From Anaerolineales bacterium (GTDB lineage: Bacteria; Chloroflexota; Anaerolineae; Anaerolineales; Villigracilaceae): a stretch of 64,000 nt of DNA. Below are positions 15,142 through 24,551 of the stretch, piece after piece. The position numbers were made by a program, and so were the translations under genes. The notes under the pieces are model-generated. The model did not search any database, was not told where the DNA came from, and worked only from the letters and a program-made list of their open reading frames with translations. How positions within the stretch are numbered: the stretch's first letter is position 1; each line of letters starts with the position of its first letter. Location: positions 186,001 to 250,000 of the forward strand of contig JACKAV010000002.1 of the NCBI GenBank assembly GCA_020634895.1. Direction: 5' to 3'.

Positions 15142-16415
15142 ACAGACTCTTTTAGAGCTTCACCAAAGATATTCAAGCCTTCGCCGATCTGCCCGGAGGT
15201 AACATTCAACGGCGGGATCCAGCGCAGGGTATTATCATACGTGCCGCAGGAGAGAAGCAGCATTCCCTTCTCTTCCGCCTTATGGATGATCTCCTTGACC
15301 AGCGGCTTCGCCTTCGCCTGGCTGCCATCCACAACGAACTCTGTGCCGACCATCAAACCCTTGCCGCGCACATCGCCGATCTGTGGATATTCTTCCTGCA
15401 ATTTACGGAGTCCGGTCATCAACTGGATTCCGCGTTCTGCGGCATTTTCCAGCATCTTTTCATCGCGCATCGCACGGATGGTGGCAACTCCAGCCGCGCA
15501 GGCGATTGCGTTTCCGCCATAGGTTCCGCCAATGGAACCGGTGTCCACTTTCTTCATAATATCCGTTTGGCTAAACACACCGGAGAGCGGCATACCCGAG
15601 GCAATTCCCTTGGCGGCGGTGATGATATCGGGCGTCACGCCGAAATGTTCAAGCGCAAACCATTTTCCAGTACGCCCAAAACCAGATTGCACTTCATCGA
15701 AGATTAGCATGATGCCGTGCTTGTCGCATATCTCGCGCAATCCCTTCATAAAGGATGCCGGCGGGAGGATATATCCGCCTTCACCCAAAACAGACTCAAT
15801 GAGAATAGCGGCAGTTTCCTTCGGCGCAGTTTGCGAGGAGAGCAGATATTCCAATTGTTCCAGCGCATACTGACTGGCTTCCTCTTCGCTCATGCCCAAA
15901 TGGAACGCATATGGGAACGGCGCAACGTACACACCCGCCATCAACGGAGCGAACCCGGCACGATAGATCGTTTTGGATGTGGTCAATGACATGGTTGCAT
16001 GCGTCCGCCCGTGGAAGGAGCCGCTAAAGACGATCACGTTCTGTCTGCCAGTGGCGGCTTTGGCGATCTTGACGGCGTTCTCCAACGCCTCAGCGCCGGA
16101 ATTGGCGAAGTAGAAACTATCGATTCCTTCAGGGACGATCTTGCGAAGTTCTTCGATCAATTGCAGCATCGGTTTGTGGATGACGATATTCACCTGGGCA
16201 TGCAGGAACAACCCCGCTTGCTCGCGGATCGCCTCAACCACCTTCGGGTGGCAGTGACCGGTGTTGGTCACGCCGATGCCGCTGGTGAAATCCAGCAGTT
16301 TTCTGCCGTCGTCCGTGTAGATATACGACCCCTCGGCGCGGTCAGCAACGAAATTGAAAATGCGGCTCCATGCAGGGGTCATATGGGGAAAGTTTTCCGT
16401 GTAGAGAGTGTTCAT
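15138..16415 (-). CDS. Class III aminotransferase, 4-aminobutyrate aminotransferase-like
   Basis: 425 residues. Ordered PLP motifs: NSGAEALENAVKIAK (phosphate cup), FHGRTHATMSLT, LIFDEVQSGFGRTGKWFA (pyridine-binding Asp) and TAAKGIASGMPLSG with Schiff-base Lys near 268; GGTYGGNAIACAA follows. This matches GabT-like omega-aminotransferases, which convert GABA or similar omega-amino acids to semialdehydes with 2-oxoglutarate or pyruvate. Ends tail-to-tail with the AAA+ gene. Likely feeds aldehyde to one of the AOR enzymes. Confidence 0.9.
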   Translation of the reverse strand: MNTLYTENFPHMTPAWSRIFNFVADRAEGSYIYTDDGRKLLDFTSGIGVTNTGHCHPKVVEAIREQAGLFLHAQVNIVIHKPMLQLIEELRKIVPEGIDSFYFANSGAEALENAVKIAKAATGRQNVIVFSGSFHGRTHATMSLTTSKTIYRAGFAPLMAGVYVAPFPYAFHLGMSEEEASQYALEQLEYLLSSQTAPKETAAILIESVLGEGGYILPPASFMKGLREICDKHGIMLIFDEVQSGFGRTGKWFALEHFGVTPDIITAAKGIASGMPLSGVFSQTDIMKKVDTGSIGGTYGGNAIACAAGVATIRAMRDEKMLENAAERGIQLMTGLRKLQEEYPQIGDVRGKGLMVGTEFVVDGSQAKAKPLVKEIIHKAEEKGMLLLSCGTYDNTLRWIPPLNVTSGQIGEGLNIFGEALKESV

Positions 16416-16445
16416 GTGTCAAGTATTCCTGTTTCAAGCTTTCAT

Positions 16446-16817
16446 CTAGGGAGTTTTAGCCTTGAGAGAATGTTTATGCCCGCCAATAAGGGCTTTTGTC
16501 TTCTCGGCTTGTTGATACTCGATACGGAAGGATTCCTGATCGATATAACCAACATCAAGCGCCGCATACAATAGAGACTGGACCTCAACTGCCGAACGGC
16601 GCGCAATGCCGAGAAATCTTGCAAATTCAAGCTTCGATTCGCAATCGAAGCCCTCGGCTATGTTGGTCATAGCAGACACAGATGCGCGTTGAAGCTGATC
16701 ACGCAGCCCATAGTCTTTTGCGAAGGCTCCAATTGTTGTTAGTTTATATATATTTGAAACCAGTTTCCGTGCTTCCTGCCATGCAGCAATATCTTCAAAT
16801 TTTTTGATCAAAACCAT
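16446..16817 (-). CDS. Four-helix-bundle protein (23S rRNA intervening-sequence protein family)
   Basis: 123 residues, almost all helical, matching the family by its FEDIAAWQEARKLV opening, the RDQLQRASVSAMTNIAEGF helix and the ARRSAVEVQSLL helix. Family members form homopentamers; molecular role unknown despite the historic name. It sits 30 bases after the GabT-like gene start, on the same strand downstream of the second AOR gene. Confidence 0.88.
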   Translation of the reverse strand: MVLIKKFEDIAAWQEARKLVSNIYKLTTIGAFAKDYGLRDQLQRASVSAMTNIAEGFDCESKLEFARFLGIARRSAVEVQSLLYAALDVGYIDQESFRIEYQQAEKTKALIGGHKHSLKAKTP

Positions 16818-16866
16818 AATTCACCGATATTATTTCGTGACACTTGGCAACCTGACACTGGAATAC

Positions 16867-18774
16867 CTATGCAGGCAGATATTCAGCCGCCCATTCGACA
16901 TCGTGCTTCTTCAAAGTATCGCGAGTGGGAACGCCGTCGTTCGTCCAACCTGCCAGCTTGTAATAGGTATCGAGAGCAGATTCAACTTCCTCGTGAGTCA
17001 GAGCGAAACCGGCTGTGGGACCAGTCCCCTTCAGTTCCTTGAAGAACTTCTTGGGGAGTTTGTCCGCATTGCGCGTCAATCCCTCACGAGCGTTGAAGAC
17101 ACGGAAAAGATTTAGACGGCGGCGCCCGACTTCCATCAATTCATCTAGGGTCATATCCCAACCGGTCACTGAATTGATCATCTTCGCAGTTTGTTCACCG
17201 TCATAGAGTGTCCAAGTAGGACCCCACACGAACTGGCAGAGTTCCGCTGAGTCCAGCATTGAGTAGAAACATTCGGTCTCGTAAGCGAACCGCACCTTTT
17301 CTTCGGTGAGAGAGTAAGCCGGCTGCGGTGAACCAAGTCCTATTTGTTTGAGACGGTCCAGATTAAAATCGCCGATGCCTTCTTCATAGTATGGGTCGTG
17401 TTCGGATGATTGGTGATCTGCGCCAAAAGGATTGACCGCATAAATAAGCGCCAGCGAGCGCTTGGCTTGCGGCATGTGAGCGGGAGCCTCCGCGCCTTTG
17501 ACAGTTATGAGACATTCATCCGCGCCGTTGCCCCATTTCTTTGCAGCGCGCTCGGAACCCATACCGAGGGTCTTTCCAAACTCGCCTTCAGCATTGACCA
17601 ACATGTTCAACGCTTTGATCATTGCGTCGGCATCACCGAATTTCAGTTCAAGCCCACCTGTTTGTTCTTTGGTGATGATTCCCTTTTCATAGCATTCCAT
17701 GGCAAAAGCAATGGTCGCGCCTGCGGCAATTGTATCGACAGCGTATTCATTGCAAATCTGATTCGCCAGCGAAACTGCCGCCAGATCATCCACACCGCAG
17801 TACGAGCCGAAAGTACCAAGGGTTTCGTATTCAGGTCCGCCATAACGCGGATCGACCTTGTACGGACCATCCTTGATCTCCACCACGCGTTTGCATTTAA
17901 CCACACAAGCGTAGCAGGTATCGCGTTCTTTGAGGACGGTTTCTGCCATCTTCTCGCCACTGATCGGGTCACAACCTTCGAATTGACCCTCGCTGTAATT
18001 ACGGGTCGGCAATGTGCCAATGGTGTTATTGAAGAGAACGACCACAGCCGTACCAAACTTGGCAAGCCCATCCATATCGCCATTCTCAGGAACAGCCTTG
18101 GGACCGATGCGGTTTAGTTCCGTCAACGCCTTTTGATCGGAAGGCTTCACTCTCCCTGTCCCACGCACGACTACAGCCTTGAGGTTCTTGGACGCCATCA
18201 CCAAGCCCATGCCTGTACGTCCATTGTGGCGGTTGGACATGCTCACCAATGAAGAGAACAAGACGCCATTTTCGGCGCCAATACCATGTTGTAGAATTTC
18301 CGCCTTCGGGTCAACTTCCTGGTGGATAATATCGTCCACTTCGCCAGACAGCTTTCCCATCAAGTGCGAGGCGTCGCGTAATTCATAGGTTCCATCAACA
18401 ATGCAAAGATAAACAGGTTTTGCAGATTTCCCCTTTAGCACGATTCCATCCAAACCCGCGAACTTCAATTCAGCTGGGAAAAATCCGCCGCTTTGCGAAT
18501 CGCCAATGCCGCCGCTAATGGGAGATTTGGCATTCGCATTCAAACGACTTTGACCAGAGATCGCCGCGCCCGTCGTCACACCCGTGAACAACGTCAACAC
18601 ATTATCTGGTCCAAGCGGGTCGGCACCTTTTGGCATGTCACGCAATATATAGTGCATTCCCATTGCGCTCCCGCCCAAATACTTACGGTAAAAAGCTTCG
18701 TTCGGTTCCTCCACCGTCAGTGCGCCGCTTGTCAGATCCACATGTAGAATTTTTCCGTTATAACCGTTTGGCAT
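16867..18774 (-). CDS. Tungsten-type aldehyde:ferredoxin oxidoreductase, canonical AOR
   Basis: 635 residues, usual length for AOR. Motifs: YLGGSAMGMHY, GQSRLNANAKSPISGG (pterin phosphate loop), GGFFPAELKFAG, GIGAENGVLFSS, RTGMGLVMASKNLKAV, 4Fe-4S ligands CYAC-VVK-C near 286-293 with the fourth Cys in MLDSAELCQF near 511. The order and spacing match Pyrococcus AOR. It oxidises aldehydes with ferredoxin as acceptor; W and Mo cannot be told apart from sequence. GGAGG lies just before the ATG and a good promoter at 18804-18833 drives it, with the four-helix protein and GabT-like genes downstream on the same strand. Confidence 0.93.
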   Translation of the reverse strand: MPNGYNGKILHVDLTSGALTVEEPNEAFYRKYLGGSAMGMHYILRDMPKGADPLGPDNVLTLFTGVTTGAAISGQSRLNANAKSPISGGIGDSQSGGFFPAELKFAGLDGIVLKGKSAKPVYLCIVDGTYELRDASHLMGKLSGEVDDIIHQEVDPKAEILQHGIGAENGVLFSSLVSMSNRHNGRTGMGLVMASKNLKAVVVRGTGRVKPSDQKALTELNRIGPKAVPENGDMDGLAKFGTAVVVLFNNTIGTLPTRNYSEGQFEGCDPISGEKMAETVLKERDTCYACVVKCKRVVEIKDGPYKVDPRYGGPEYETLGTFGSYCGVDDLAAVSLANQICNEYAVDTIAAGATIAFAMECYEKGIITKEQTGGLELKFGDADAMIKALNMLVNAEGEFGKTLGMGSERAAKKWGNGADECLITVKGAEAPAHMPQAKRSLALIYAVNPFGADHQSSEHDPYYEEGIGDFNLDRLKQIGLGSPQPAYSLTEEKVRFAYETECFYSMLDSAELCQFVWGPTWTLYDGEQTAKMINSVTGWDMTLDELMEVGRRRLNLFRVFNAREGLTRNADKLPKKFFKELKGTGPTAGFALTHEEVESALDTYYKLAGWTNDGVPTRDTLKKHDVEWAAEYLPA

Positions 18775-18803
18775 GACATCCTCCGAATGAAATTTGTTTT
18801 TGA

Positions 18804-18833
18804 ATTATAACGAATTGGCGGGATTTTTCACAA
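18804..18833 (-). promoter_or_regulatory. Promoter of the AOR-GabT gene set
   Basis: On minus: TTGTGA (18833-18828), 18-base spacer, TATAAT (18809-18804), 30 bases before the start codon. Confidence 0.7.
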
Positions 18834-18961
18834 CCAGGCGTTTCCGAAAGCGACAGAGAATCGGCTTCAATTAAGTTTTTCCTACAAAGAACCGCCACGC
18901 CTCTTTCCCAACCGACAGTTTTTTCTGCCCTTTCAGGAAATCTTCGCTGATAAATCCCCCT

Positions 18962-19003
18962 CTTAAAAAGAGCAACCCGCGGACGATTCGCCAACGGGCT
19001 GCT
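18962..19003 (-). terminator. Terminator of the liv operon
   Basis: On minus: AGCAGCCCGT pairs with GCGGGTTGCT (two G-T pairs), then CTTTTTAAG. It lies 22 bases after livF. Confidence 0.65.
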
Positions 19004-19024
19004 CCGTCACCCCCACTAACTTTT

Positions 19025-19735
19025 CTACAAACCTAAATACGCCGCGCGGACGTGTTTATCCTTGATCAGTTTTCGAGCAGGACCTTCCAATTCGATCTTG
19101 CCTTCCGCGAGCACGTATCCATAATCGCTAATGGCGAGCGCAAGCTGCACATTCTGCTCGACCAGCAGCAGCGTGATTCCCTCGGAGCGAAGAAGTTTCA
19201 GGCTGTCGAATAACTGCAATACCAGCACAGGCGCAAGCCCGAGCGACAATTCGTCGATGATCAGGATGGTTGGGTCAGCCATGATACCGCGCGCAACCGC
19301 AAGCATCTGCTGCTCGCCGCCGCTCAGCGTCCCGGATTTTTGCCCACTGCGTTCTTTCAAACGCGGGAACATCTCATACACACGGTCAAGATTCTTCCTG
19401 AAGTTGGGGCGCGAATGTTGATTGGTCGCACCCATTTCCAGATTTTCGTAAACCGTCATATCGGTGAAGAGTTGACGTCCCTCTGGAACGAGTACCAAAC
19501 CCATTTCCGCTTTTGTGTACGCAGGCAGTTTACTGACATCCTGCCCATCAAAAGTGACAGTCCCTCCCCACGGACGGATCAGCCCCATCACCGTGCGGAG
19601 CAGCGTCGTTTTTCCAACCCCATTCCCGCCAACAAGGCAGGTAAGTTTTCCACGTTCAAGGGACATCGTCGAGCCCCACAAAATCTGCACATCTCCATAG
19701 CCGGAGGTTACATCTTGTATCTCTAACAAAGCCAT
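19025..19735 (-). CDS. livF: Branched-chain amino acid type ABC transporter ATPase LivF
   Basis: 236 residues. Walker A GGNGVGKTT near 36-44, Q loop, signature LSGGEQQMLAVAR near 137, Walker B PTILIIDELSLGLAP, H loop in the LLLVEQNVQLAL segment. LivF is the second ATPase of HAAT-type importers. It follows livG by one base, last gene of livKHMGF. Confidence 0.93.
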   Translation of the reverse strand: MALLEIQDVTSGYGDVQILWGSTMSLERGKLTCLVGGNGVGKTTLLRTVMGLIRPWGGTVTFDGQDVSKLPAYTKAEMGLVLVPEGRQLFTDMTVYENLEMGATNQHSRPNFRKNLDRVYEMFPRLKERSGQKSGTLSGGEQQMLAVARGIMADPTILIIDELSLGLAPVLVLQLFDSLKLLRSEGITLLLVEQNVQLALAISDYGYVLAEGKIELEGPARKLIKDKHVRAAYLGL

Positions 19736-19736
19736 G

Positions 19737-20489
19737 TTATTCCTCCTCCAGCAATTGGTCAGCCAGTTTCGAATCGCCTAAATACGCCTCGATCACTCTT
19801 TCATCCTTGGCAATGACTTCGGGCGAACCTTCCGCTATCTGTTCGCCATAATCCAGCACAAGGATCCGGTCAGAGACGTTCATCACCGCCTTCATCACAT
19901 GCTCGATCATGACGATCGTAACGCCCCGCTCGCGGATCTTCAGCACGGTTTGAACCATACCGTCGATCTCGGATGGATTAAGCCCCGCCAGCACTTCGTC
20001 AAGTAAAAGCAGATGCGGACGGGCAGCCAAAGCCCGCGCCATTTCCAAGCGCTTCTTTTGCGCGACATTCAAACTGCCAGCCAGTTGCTCTGAGCGGGCA
20101 GCCAACCCGACAAAATCCAAAACCTCATCTGCGATCTGCGCGGAGTTGCCCAAACTCTGATGCTCGTGCCCGAAGCATGCGCCAACCATGACGTTCTCAC
20201 GAACCGAAAGGTCGTTCAACGGCTGAACGATCTGATGCGTGCGCGCCATTCCCAAACTCGCATGGTCGTACGGCTTGGCGCGGGTCACATCCTTGTCACG
20301 AAAAATGATGCGCCCATCCGACGGCGGGAAGACTCCATTAATCGTATTGAACAGCGTGGTTTTACCTGCGCCGTTCGGACCGATCAACCCAAGGATCTGT
20401 CCCTGCGGGAGATCGAAGGTTACATTCGTAAGCGCCTGCAATCCGCCAAACCGTTTGGACACGCCCTGTAAAGAAAGAATAATGGTCAT
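19737..20489 (-). CDS. livG: Branched-chain amino acid type ABC transporter ATPase LivG
   Basis: 250 residues. Walker A GPNGAGKTT near 37-45, Walker B PHLLLLDEVLAGLNPSEID, H loop VMIEHVMKAVM. The ABC signature is altered to LNVAQKKRLEMA in place of LSGGQ; this type of LivG signature is seen in a transporter subgroup and need not be inactive. Start overlaps the livM stop by four bases. Confidence 0.92.
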   Translation of the reverse strand: MTIILSLQGVSKRFGGLQALTNVTFDLPQGQILGLIGPNGAGKTTLFNTINGVFPPSDGRIIFRDKDVTRAKPYDHASLGMARTHQIVQPLNDLSVRENVMVGACFGHEHQSLGNSAQIADEVLDFVGLAARSEQLAGSLNVAQKKRLEMARALAARPHLLLLDEVLAGLNPSEIDGMVQTVLKIRERGVTIVMIEHVMKAVMNVSDRILVLDYGEQIAEGSPEVIAKDERVIEAYLGDSKLADQLLEEE

Positions 20490-21457
20490 GCCAGCACCTT
20501 CCTTAGCGACGGAATACGATGCCGCAGCCAGCCGACAACTCCTGCCGGTATGAAGAGTACGATCAACAGAAGCAGCACGCCGGATACCGACAATTGAATG
20601 TTCTTGAAAATGGGACTTGTAACCAAATATCCGCGCATGCCTTGATAGGCAAATGCACCGAGAATGGGACCCAGCACAGTTCCCTGTCCGCCAAGCATCA
20701 CCATTACAAGCAACTCAATGGATGCGTTAAGCGGAAAGGCGTCATGCGGCTCGACATTTCCATTTTTGAAAAAGAACAGCACACCAATCATGCCGGGAAC
20801 AATCGCAGACAAAACATACGCCCAGGTCTTCGCGCGCGGAGCCACCACACCCATCACTTCCGCCGCATCTTCGTTCTCGCGTATCGCCAGCAGACCCAGC
20901 CCGAATTTCGAGGTGCGCACCAAATAACTTATGATCAGTGCCAGCAATGCCAGCCCTGCCCCGATATAAAACGAAGTCTGCAATGCCTGGGCAGCGCCGC
21001 CATACGCCTTGTATACGCTGAAGTTGAGAGTGATGCCTGTCGACGCGCCAAACAGCTCGAAGTTTGTGATGAATGACCGCATCGCTTCATTGACGCCGAT
21101 GGTCGCCAGGGCAAAATACGCGCCCCGCAGCCGCAAAATGGCAGAACCAAGCAGGTAAGCCAGAATACCTGAAGCCACACCTCCGGCAAGGATGGCAGCG
21201 CCAAGCGACCAATTCTTTTCGGTCAGAAGGAACAAACCAACATATCCGCCAAACCCGTAGAAGACGATATGCCCAAAGCTGACGTATCCCGTATAACCGA
21301 GCAAAATATTCAAACTCGTTGCGAGAGCAATGGCTTTTAGAATGGTGAATGCTGTCTCGCGGTTGGCGGGTTTGCCGGTAATGATGGGCCAAATGGCAAG
21401 CGCAAGGACAACGATCACCGGAACGATCAAACCGCTGTATTTATTCCATAGTTTCAT
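20486..21457 (-). CDS. livM: Branched-chain amino acid type ABC permease LivM
   Basis: 323 residues, about nine membrane helices. Family motif GYTGYVSFGHIVFYGFGGY near 54-72 and the cytoplasmic coupling loop RENEDAAEVMGV near 199-210. Overlaps livH and livG by four bases each, indicating coupled translation. Confidence 0.92.
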   Translation of the reverse strand: MKLWNKYSGLIVPVIVVLALAIWPIITGKPANRETAFTILKAIALATSLNILLGYTGYVSFGHIVFYGFGGYVGLFLLTEKNWSLGAAILAGGVASGILAYLLGSAILRLRGAYFALATIGVNEAMRSFITNFELFGASTGITLNFSVYKAYGGAAQALQTSFYIGAGLALLALIISYLVRTSKFGLGLLAIRENEDAAEVMGVVAPRAKTWAYVLSAIVPGMIGVLFFFKNGNVEPHDAFPLNASIELLVMVMLGGQGTVLGPILGAFAYQGMRGYLVTSPIFKNIQLSVSGVLLLLIVLFIPAGVVGWLRHRIPSLRKVLA

Positions 21458-22323
21458 TTTTTCGCTCCAAACAAGCCGCTGGGGCGCACCAAAAGAATAA
21501 GGACAAACAGAGCAAATTCGATCACAGGCACCCAGGAGGTCTCCATAAACGCAGGGATCACGCCTTCCAGGATGCCAAGGATGAGTCCGCCAAACAATGC
21601 ACCAATCGGGTTGCCAAGTCCACCCAACACGCCGATCACAAAGCTTTTGATCTCATAACCGCCTCCAGCAAGAATGCTAAAGGGGAAAAAAGTCGCGATC
21701 AAACCGCCGGAAACAGCCGCCAGCATCGTTCCCAAACCAAAACTCAAAGCGAGAATACGGGTTGAAGGGACGCCCATCAACTCAGCAGCGGAACGATTAT
21801 TCGCCACGGCACGGATGTATTTTCCGGGTCTGGTCCTGTAGAGGAAAAAATAAAGCCCGCTCGTAAAAATGATCGTGACCAACGCAGCGATCAAACGCGT
21901 ACCGAGCAGGGTCACTGAACCTATTTGAATGCTTCCCGCTGAAAAATCCACGTTATAGGGAGATGTGGTCAGCGCGGCTGTCCCGATGCCGATGATGATC
22001 ATATTTACAGAAAAGGTTGCCAACAGTGACGACAAATGAGGCGCGTTTATCACGCGATGCACCGCAACCGCATAGATCAAAATCCCAAGCAGCAAACCCA
22101 CAACCGCAATGGGAATAATACCCACATAAGGGTTGATACCCAGCCTGGTATAAACAAAGAATGTGCTGAACATTCCCAGGGCAATGATCGGTCCATGCGA
22201 TAGGTTGATCACATTCATCACCCCCCAGATCAAAGTCAACCCCATGGCTGCCAGCCCATACACAAACCCCAACAGGATTCCATCTGGTAAGGAAGCCAGT
22301 AACAGTCTTATCGTTTGTTCCAT
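21454..22323 (-). CDS. livH: Branched-chain amino acid type ABC permease LivH
   Basis: 289 residues from ATG 22323, preceded by GGGAG; an in-frame TTG two codons upstream is rejected. About eight helices; LivH motif GLTLIWGVMNVINLSHG and the coupling loop NNRSAAELMGV near 181-191. Pairs with LivM to form the channel. Confidence 0.92.
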   Translation of the reverse strand: MEQTIRLLLASLPDGILLGFVYGLAAMGLTLIWGVMNVINLSHGPIIALGMFSTFFVYTRLGINPYVGIIPIAVVGLLLGILIYAVAVHRVINAPHLSSLLATFSVNMIIIGIGTAALTTSPYNVDFSAGSIQIGSVTLLGTRLIAALVTIIFTSGLYFFLYRTRPGKYIRAVANNRSAAELMGVPSTRILALSFGLGTMLAAVSGGLIATFFPFSILAGGGYEIKSFVIGVLGGLGNPIGALFGGLILGILEGVIPAFMETSWVPVIEFALFVLILLVRPSGLFGAKK

Positions 22324-22347
22324 GCGCAACTCCCGGTAAATAAAGTT

Positions 22348-22376
22348 GCAGGGGCGGCGTTGACACCCGCCCCTGC
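22348..22376 (-). other. Intercistronic hairpin between livK and livH
   Basis: Perfect 10-pair GC-rich stem GCAGGGGCGG / CCGCCCCTGC with a 9-base loop, in the 72 bases between the two genes. Such hairpins often protect the upstream message from 3' decay or lower read-through, giving more binding protein than permease. T run after it is short. Confidence 0.65.
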
Positions 22377-22395
22377 GTTGGAAATTAGTGAGTGA

Positions 22396-23736
22396 TTACG
22401 GTGCCGGAATTGGATACAGAGGATCGGCAGTAGCGACATCCGCGGGCCAGATCACCACGCGTTGGAGTTCGCCCGCATCATTCTTCTGCCATTGAGCTAC
22501 AACCATCTTGTGGCTGATCTGCAACCCGTGGGCTTCAGGGGTGGTATCGAACTGAACACCGCCGTAGAAGGTAAAGATATCCATGGCTTCAAGCGCGGCG
22601 CGGACAGCATCCGGGTCGACTGAGTCGGCATTTTCGATGGCTTTCTGCAATACGAGACCGGTCATATAACCGCCCGCAACATGATAGGTGGGTTTATCAC
22701 CGGTCATGGCTTCATAGGCGGCTGCAAAATCCGTACCGGTAGGACCATACCATTCTTTGCCAAGGGCAGCGGCTTCTGCTTCGGTATGGGTCGCGGCAAG
22801 TTCCCATTGGCTGGAGGTGGCAATTCCAAGCGCCGCATCACCCAGTTCGGGGAATTTCGAGTCGGCGGGAGCAACAAGCAGGGAGATGAAATTCAAACCG
22901 ACCTTGCGTTCATAGAGCTGGCGGGCAAAGGTGCTGCCGTCAGGATAATGTCCACCACCAAGCAGGACCGTGGCTCCAGATTCGACAAGCTTATTGATAA
23001 CAGGACCAAAATCGGTTGTGTCTGAGGCGTAGCCTTCCTCCAGAACAACCTCAAAACCTTGCTGGTCCAGATAGGGTTTCAACCCATCGATCACGGCTGT
23101 TGAGAACTTGTCATTCTCATGAACAATGGCAACCTTGGCAGAGGGATCGAGAGTCTTCAGCATATCCACCGTGCTGATGAGGTAGAGGCTGCCGGGTGTA
23201 TAGAGCTGGAAAAGACTGGTGTTGCCGGTCTTGTAGGCGTCATCTTCAGCGGCGCCTGCGGTAAGCATGATCTTTCCGTTCTGTTCTGCGACGATGGTTG
23301 CGGCGGCGGTCAAGCCGGAGGAATACGGGCTGATGAGAAAGTCGGCGTTGTCTTCAGTGATGATACGGGTGTAAAGTTCCTGCACGCGTTCCTTGTTCGA
23401 TTCATCATCATAGGTCACAGCCTCGAATTTGACGACCGTGCCATCAGATAATTGAATCCCGCCTGCATCATTGACCTGCTGCATCCACAAGTTAAGCCCG
23501 TTCACCTGGCGTTTCGATGAAACTTCCTGCGAGCCCGTCAGGGATGATGTGAAACCAATAACAACGGTTTTCTCGACCGGTGCTGGCATTGCTTCATCGG
23601 TGGCGGCAGGCTGGGCCGCTTCTGTGGCAGCAGGCTGCTCCATCGCCTCTTCCGTGGCGGCTTGCGGAGCGCACGCTGTAATGACCAACCCCAACAGCAT
23701 GAGTACCGTGAATATACGTACCAACGAACGTTTCAT
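22396..23736 (-). CDS. livK: Substrate-binding lipoprotein of the liv-type ABC transporter
   Basis: 446 residues from ATG 23736, which has GGAGGAGG six bases upstream (codons up to 23796 are out). Lipoprotein signal with Cys near 22 (VITAC), an Ala/Glu/Pro linker to about 55, then a type I periplasmic-binding fold (VIGFTSSLTGSQEVSSKRQVNGLNLW and following). Type I binding proteins of HAAT importers bind branched-chain amino acids, other amino acids, amides or aromatic acids, so leucine specificity is not proven. Confidence 0.9.
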   Translation of the reverse strand: MKRSLVRIFTVLMLLGLVITACAPQAATEEAMEQPAATEAAQPAATDEAMPAPVEKTVVIGFTSSLTGSQEVSSKRQVNGLNLWMQQVNDAGGIQLSDGTVVKFEAVTYDDESNKERVQELYTRIITEDNADFLISPYSSGLTAAATIVAEQNGKIMLTAGAAEDDAYKTGNTSLFQLYTPGSLYLISTVDMLKTLDPSAKVAIVHENDKFSTAVIDGLKPYLDQQGFEVVLEEGYASDTTDFGPVINKLVESGATVLLGGGHYPDGSTFARQLYERKVGLNFISLLVAPADSKFPELGDAALGIATSSQWELAATHTEAEAAALGKEWYGPTGTDFAAAYEAMTGDKPTYHVAGGYMTGLVLQKAIENADSVDPDAVRAALEAMDIFTFYGGVQFDTTPEAHGLQISHKMVVAQWQKNDAGELQRVVIWPADVATADPLYPIPAP

Positions 23737-23839
23737 TCTGTACCTCCTCCAAAAGGATAGTGGGTTCAAATTGAGCGGCTTCTCCGCTCTGTACACATTG
23801 TAGGTAACAGATAGAAAATTTTGCTAAAAATGAAATCGG

Positions 23840-23869
23840 GATTTATAAAAAATTCGTAAAAGTTTTACG
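23840..23869 (-). terminator. Weak terminator after the response regulator gene
   Basis: On minus: CGTAAA-act-TTTACG stem overlapping the stop codon, then AATTTTTT. Short stem. Confidence 0.45.
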
Positions 23870-24551
23870 CCTCAAATCGATAGCCAATACCATGCTCTGT
23901 AAGCAAATATTCCGGCTTCATCGGGTCGGCTTCTATTTTCTGGCGCAGTTTTCCCACATACACACGCAAATACTCCGCCTCATCACCATATTCCGCTCCC
24001 CAAACCTGCTGCAGGATCACGCGATGCGGCAGGGTCTTGCCGGCATTCTTCAAAAGATAAAGGAGAAGATTATATTCGGTCGGAGTCAAGTCCACGACTT
24101 CACCGCGCACAGTGACTTTGTGACGCTCGGTGTTGACCTCGACCTCGCCCCGCGCGATTCTTTCCCCGCTCGAAACTGGTTCTGACCAATCGGCTCTTCT
24201 CAAGACCGCTTTGACTCTCCCCAATAACTCGCCGACGCCGAACGGCTTGGTCAGGTAATCATCTGCACCCAGGTCAAACGCGCGGACCTTGTCGGCTTCC
24301 TCGCCCATCGCCGTCAAAATAACGATCGGCACATGCGAATCCTGGCGAATACGACGGGTCGCTTCCAAACCATCCATGTGCGGCATCATGATGTCCATGA
24401 TGACCAGTTGAATGTGCTCATTCTGAAAGACGCCCAAAGCCTCAAGTCCGTTCGAGGCGGTTAAGACCTTGTATCCGCGCACTTCCAAATTTCGGCGCAC
24501 AAACTCGCGCAGGGGTTTTTCATCATCAACAACCAAAACTGTGATGTTCAT
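23865..24551 (-). CDS. OmpR/KdpE-type response regulator
   Basis: 228 residues from ATG 24551, which overlaps the stop of the kinase gene by four bases (ATGA); longer readings run into that gene. Receiver: VLVVDDEKPLRE acidic pair, phospho-Asp in VIMDIMMPHMDG, Thr in VILTAMGEE, Lys in YLTKPFG. Winged-helix DNA-binding domain near 130-228 with VDLTPTEYNLLLYLLKNAGK. Cognate to the kinase upstream in the operon, and lies 128 bases from livK. Confidence 0.93.
   Translation of the reverse strand: MNITVLVVDDEKPLREFVRRNLEVRGYKVLTASNGLEALGVFQNEHIQLVIMDIMMPHMDGLEATRRIRQDSHVPIVILTAMGEEADKVRAFDLGADDYLTKPFGVGELLGRVKAVLRRADWSEPVSSGERIARGEVEVNTERHKVTVRGEVVDLTPTEYNLLLYLLKNAGKTLPHRVILQQVWGAEYGDEAEYLRVYVGKLRQKIEADPMKPEYLLTEHGIGYRFEA

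Noticed and set aside
17410..18117. 235-codon plus frame opposite the canonical AOR gene
   Set aside because: Antisense to Fe-S motif region; no family and no ribosome site.
18758..18994. Minus-strand 78-codon frame before the AOR gene
   Set aside because: Overlaps the AOR start, its promoter and the liv terminator; has no ribosome site. The 250-base gap is better explained by promoter plus terminator.
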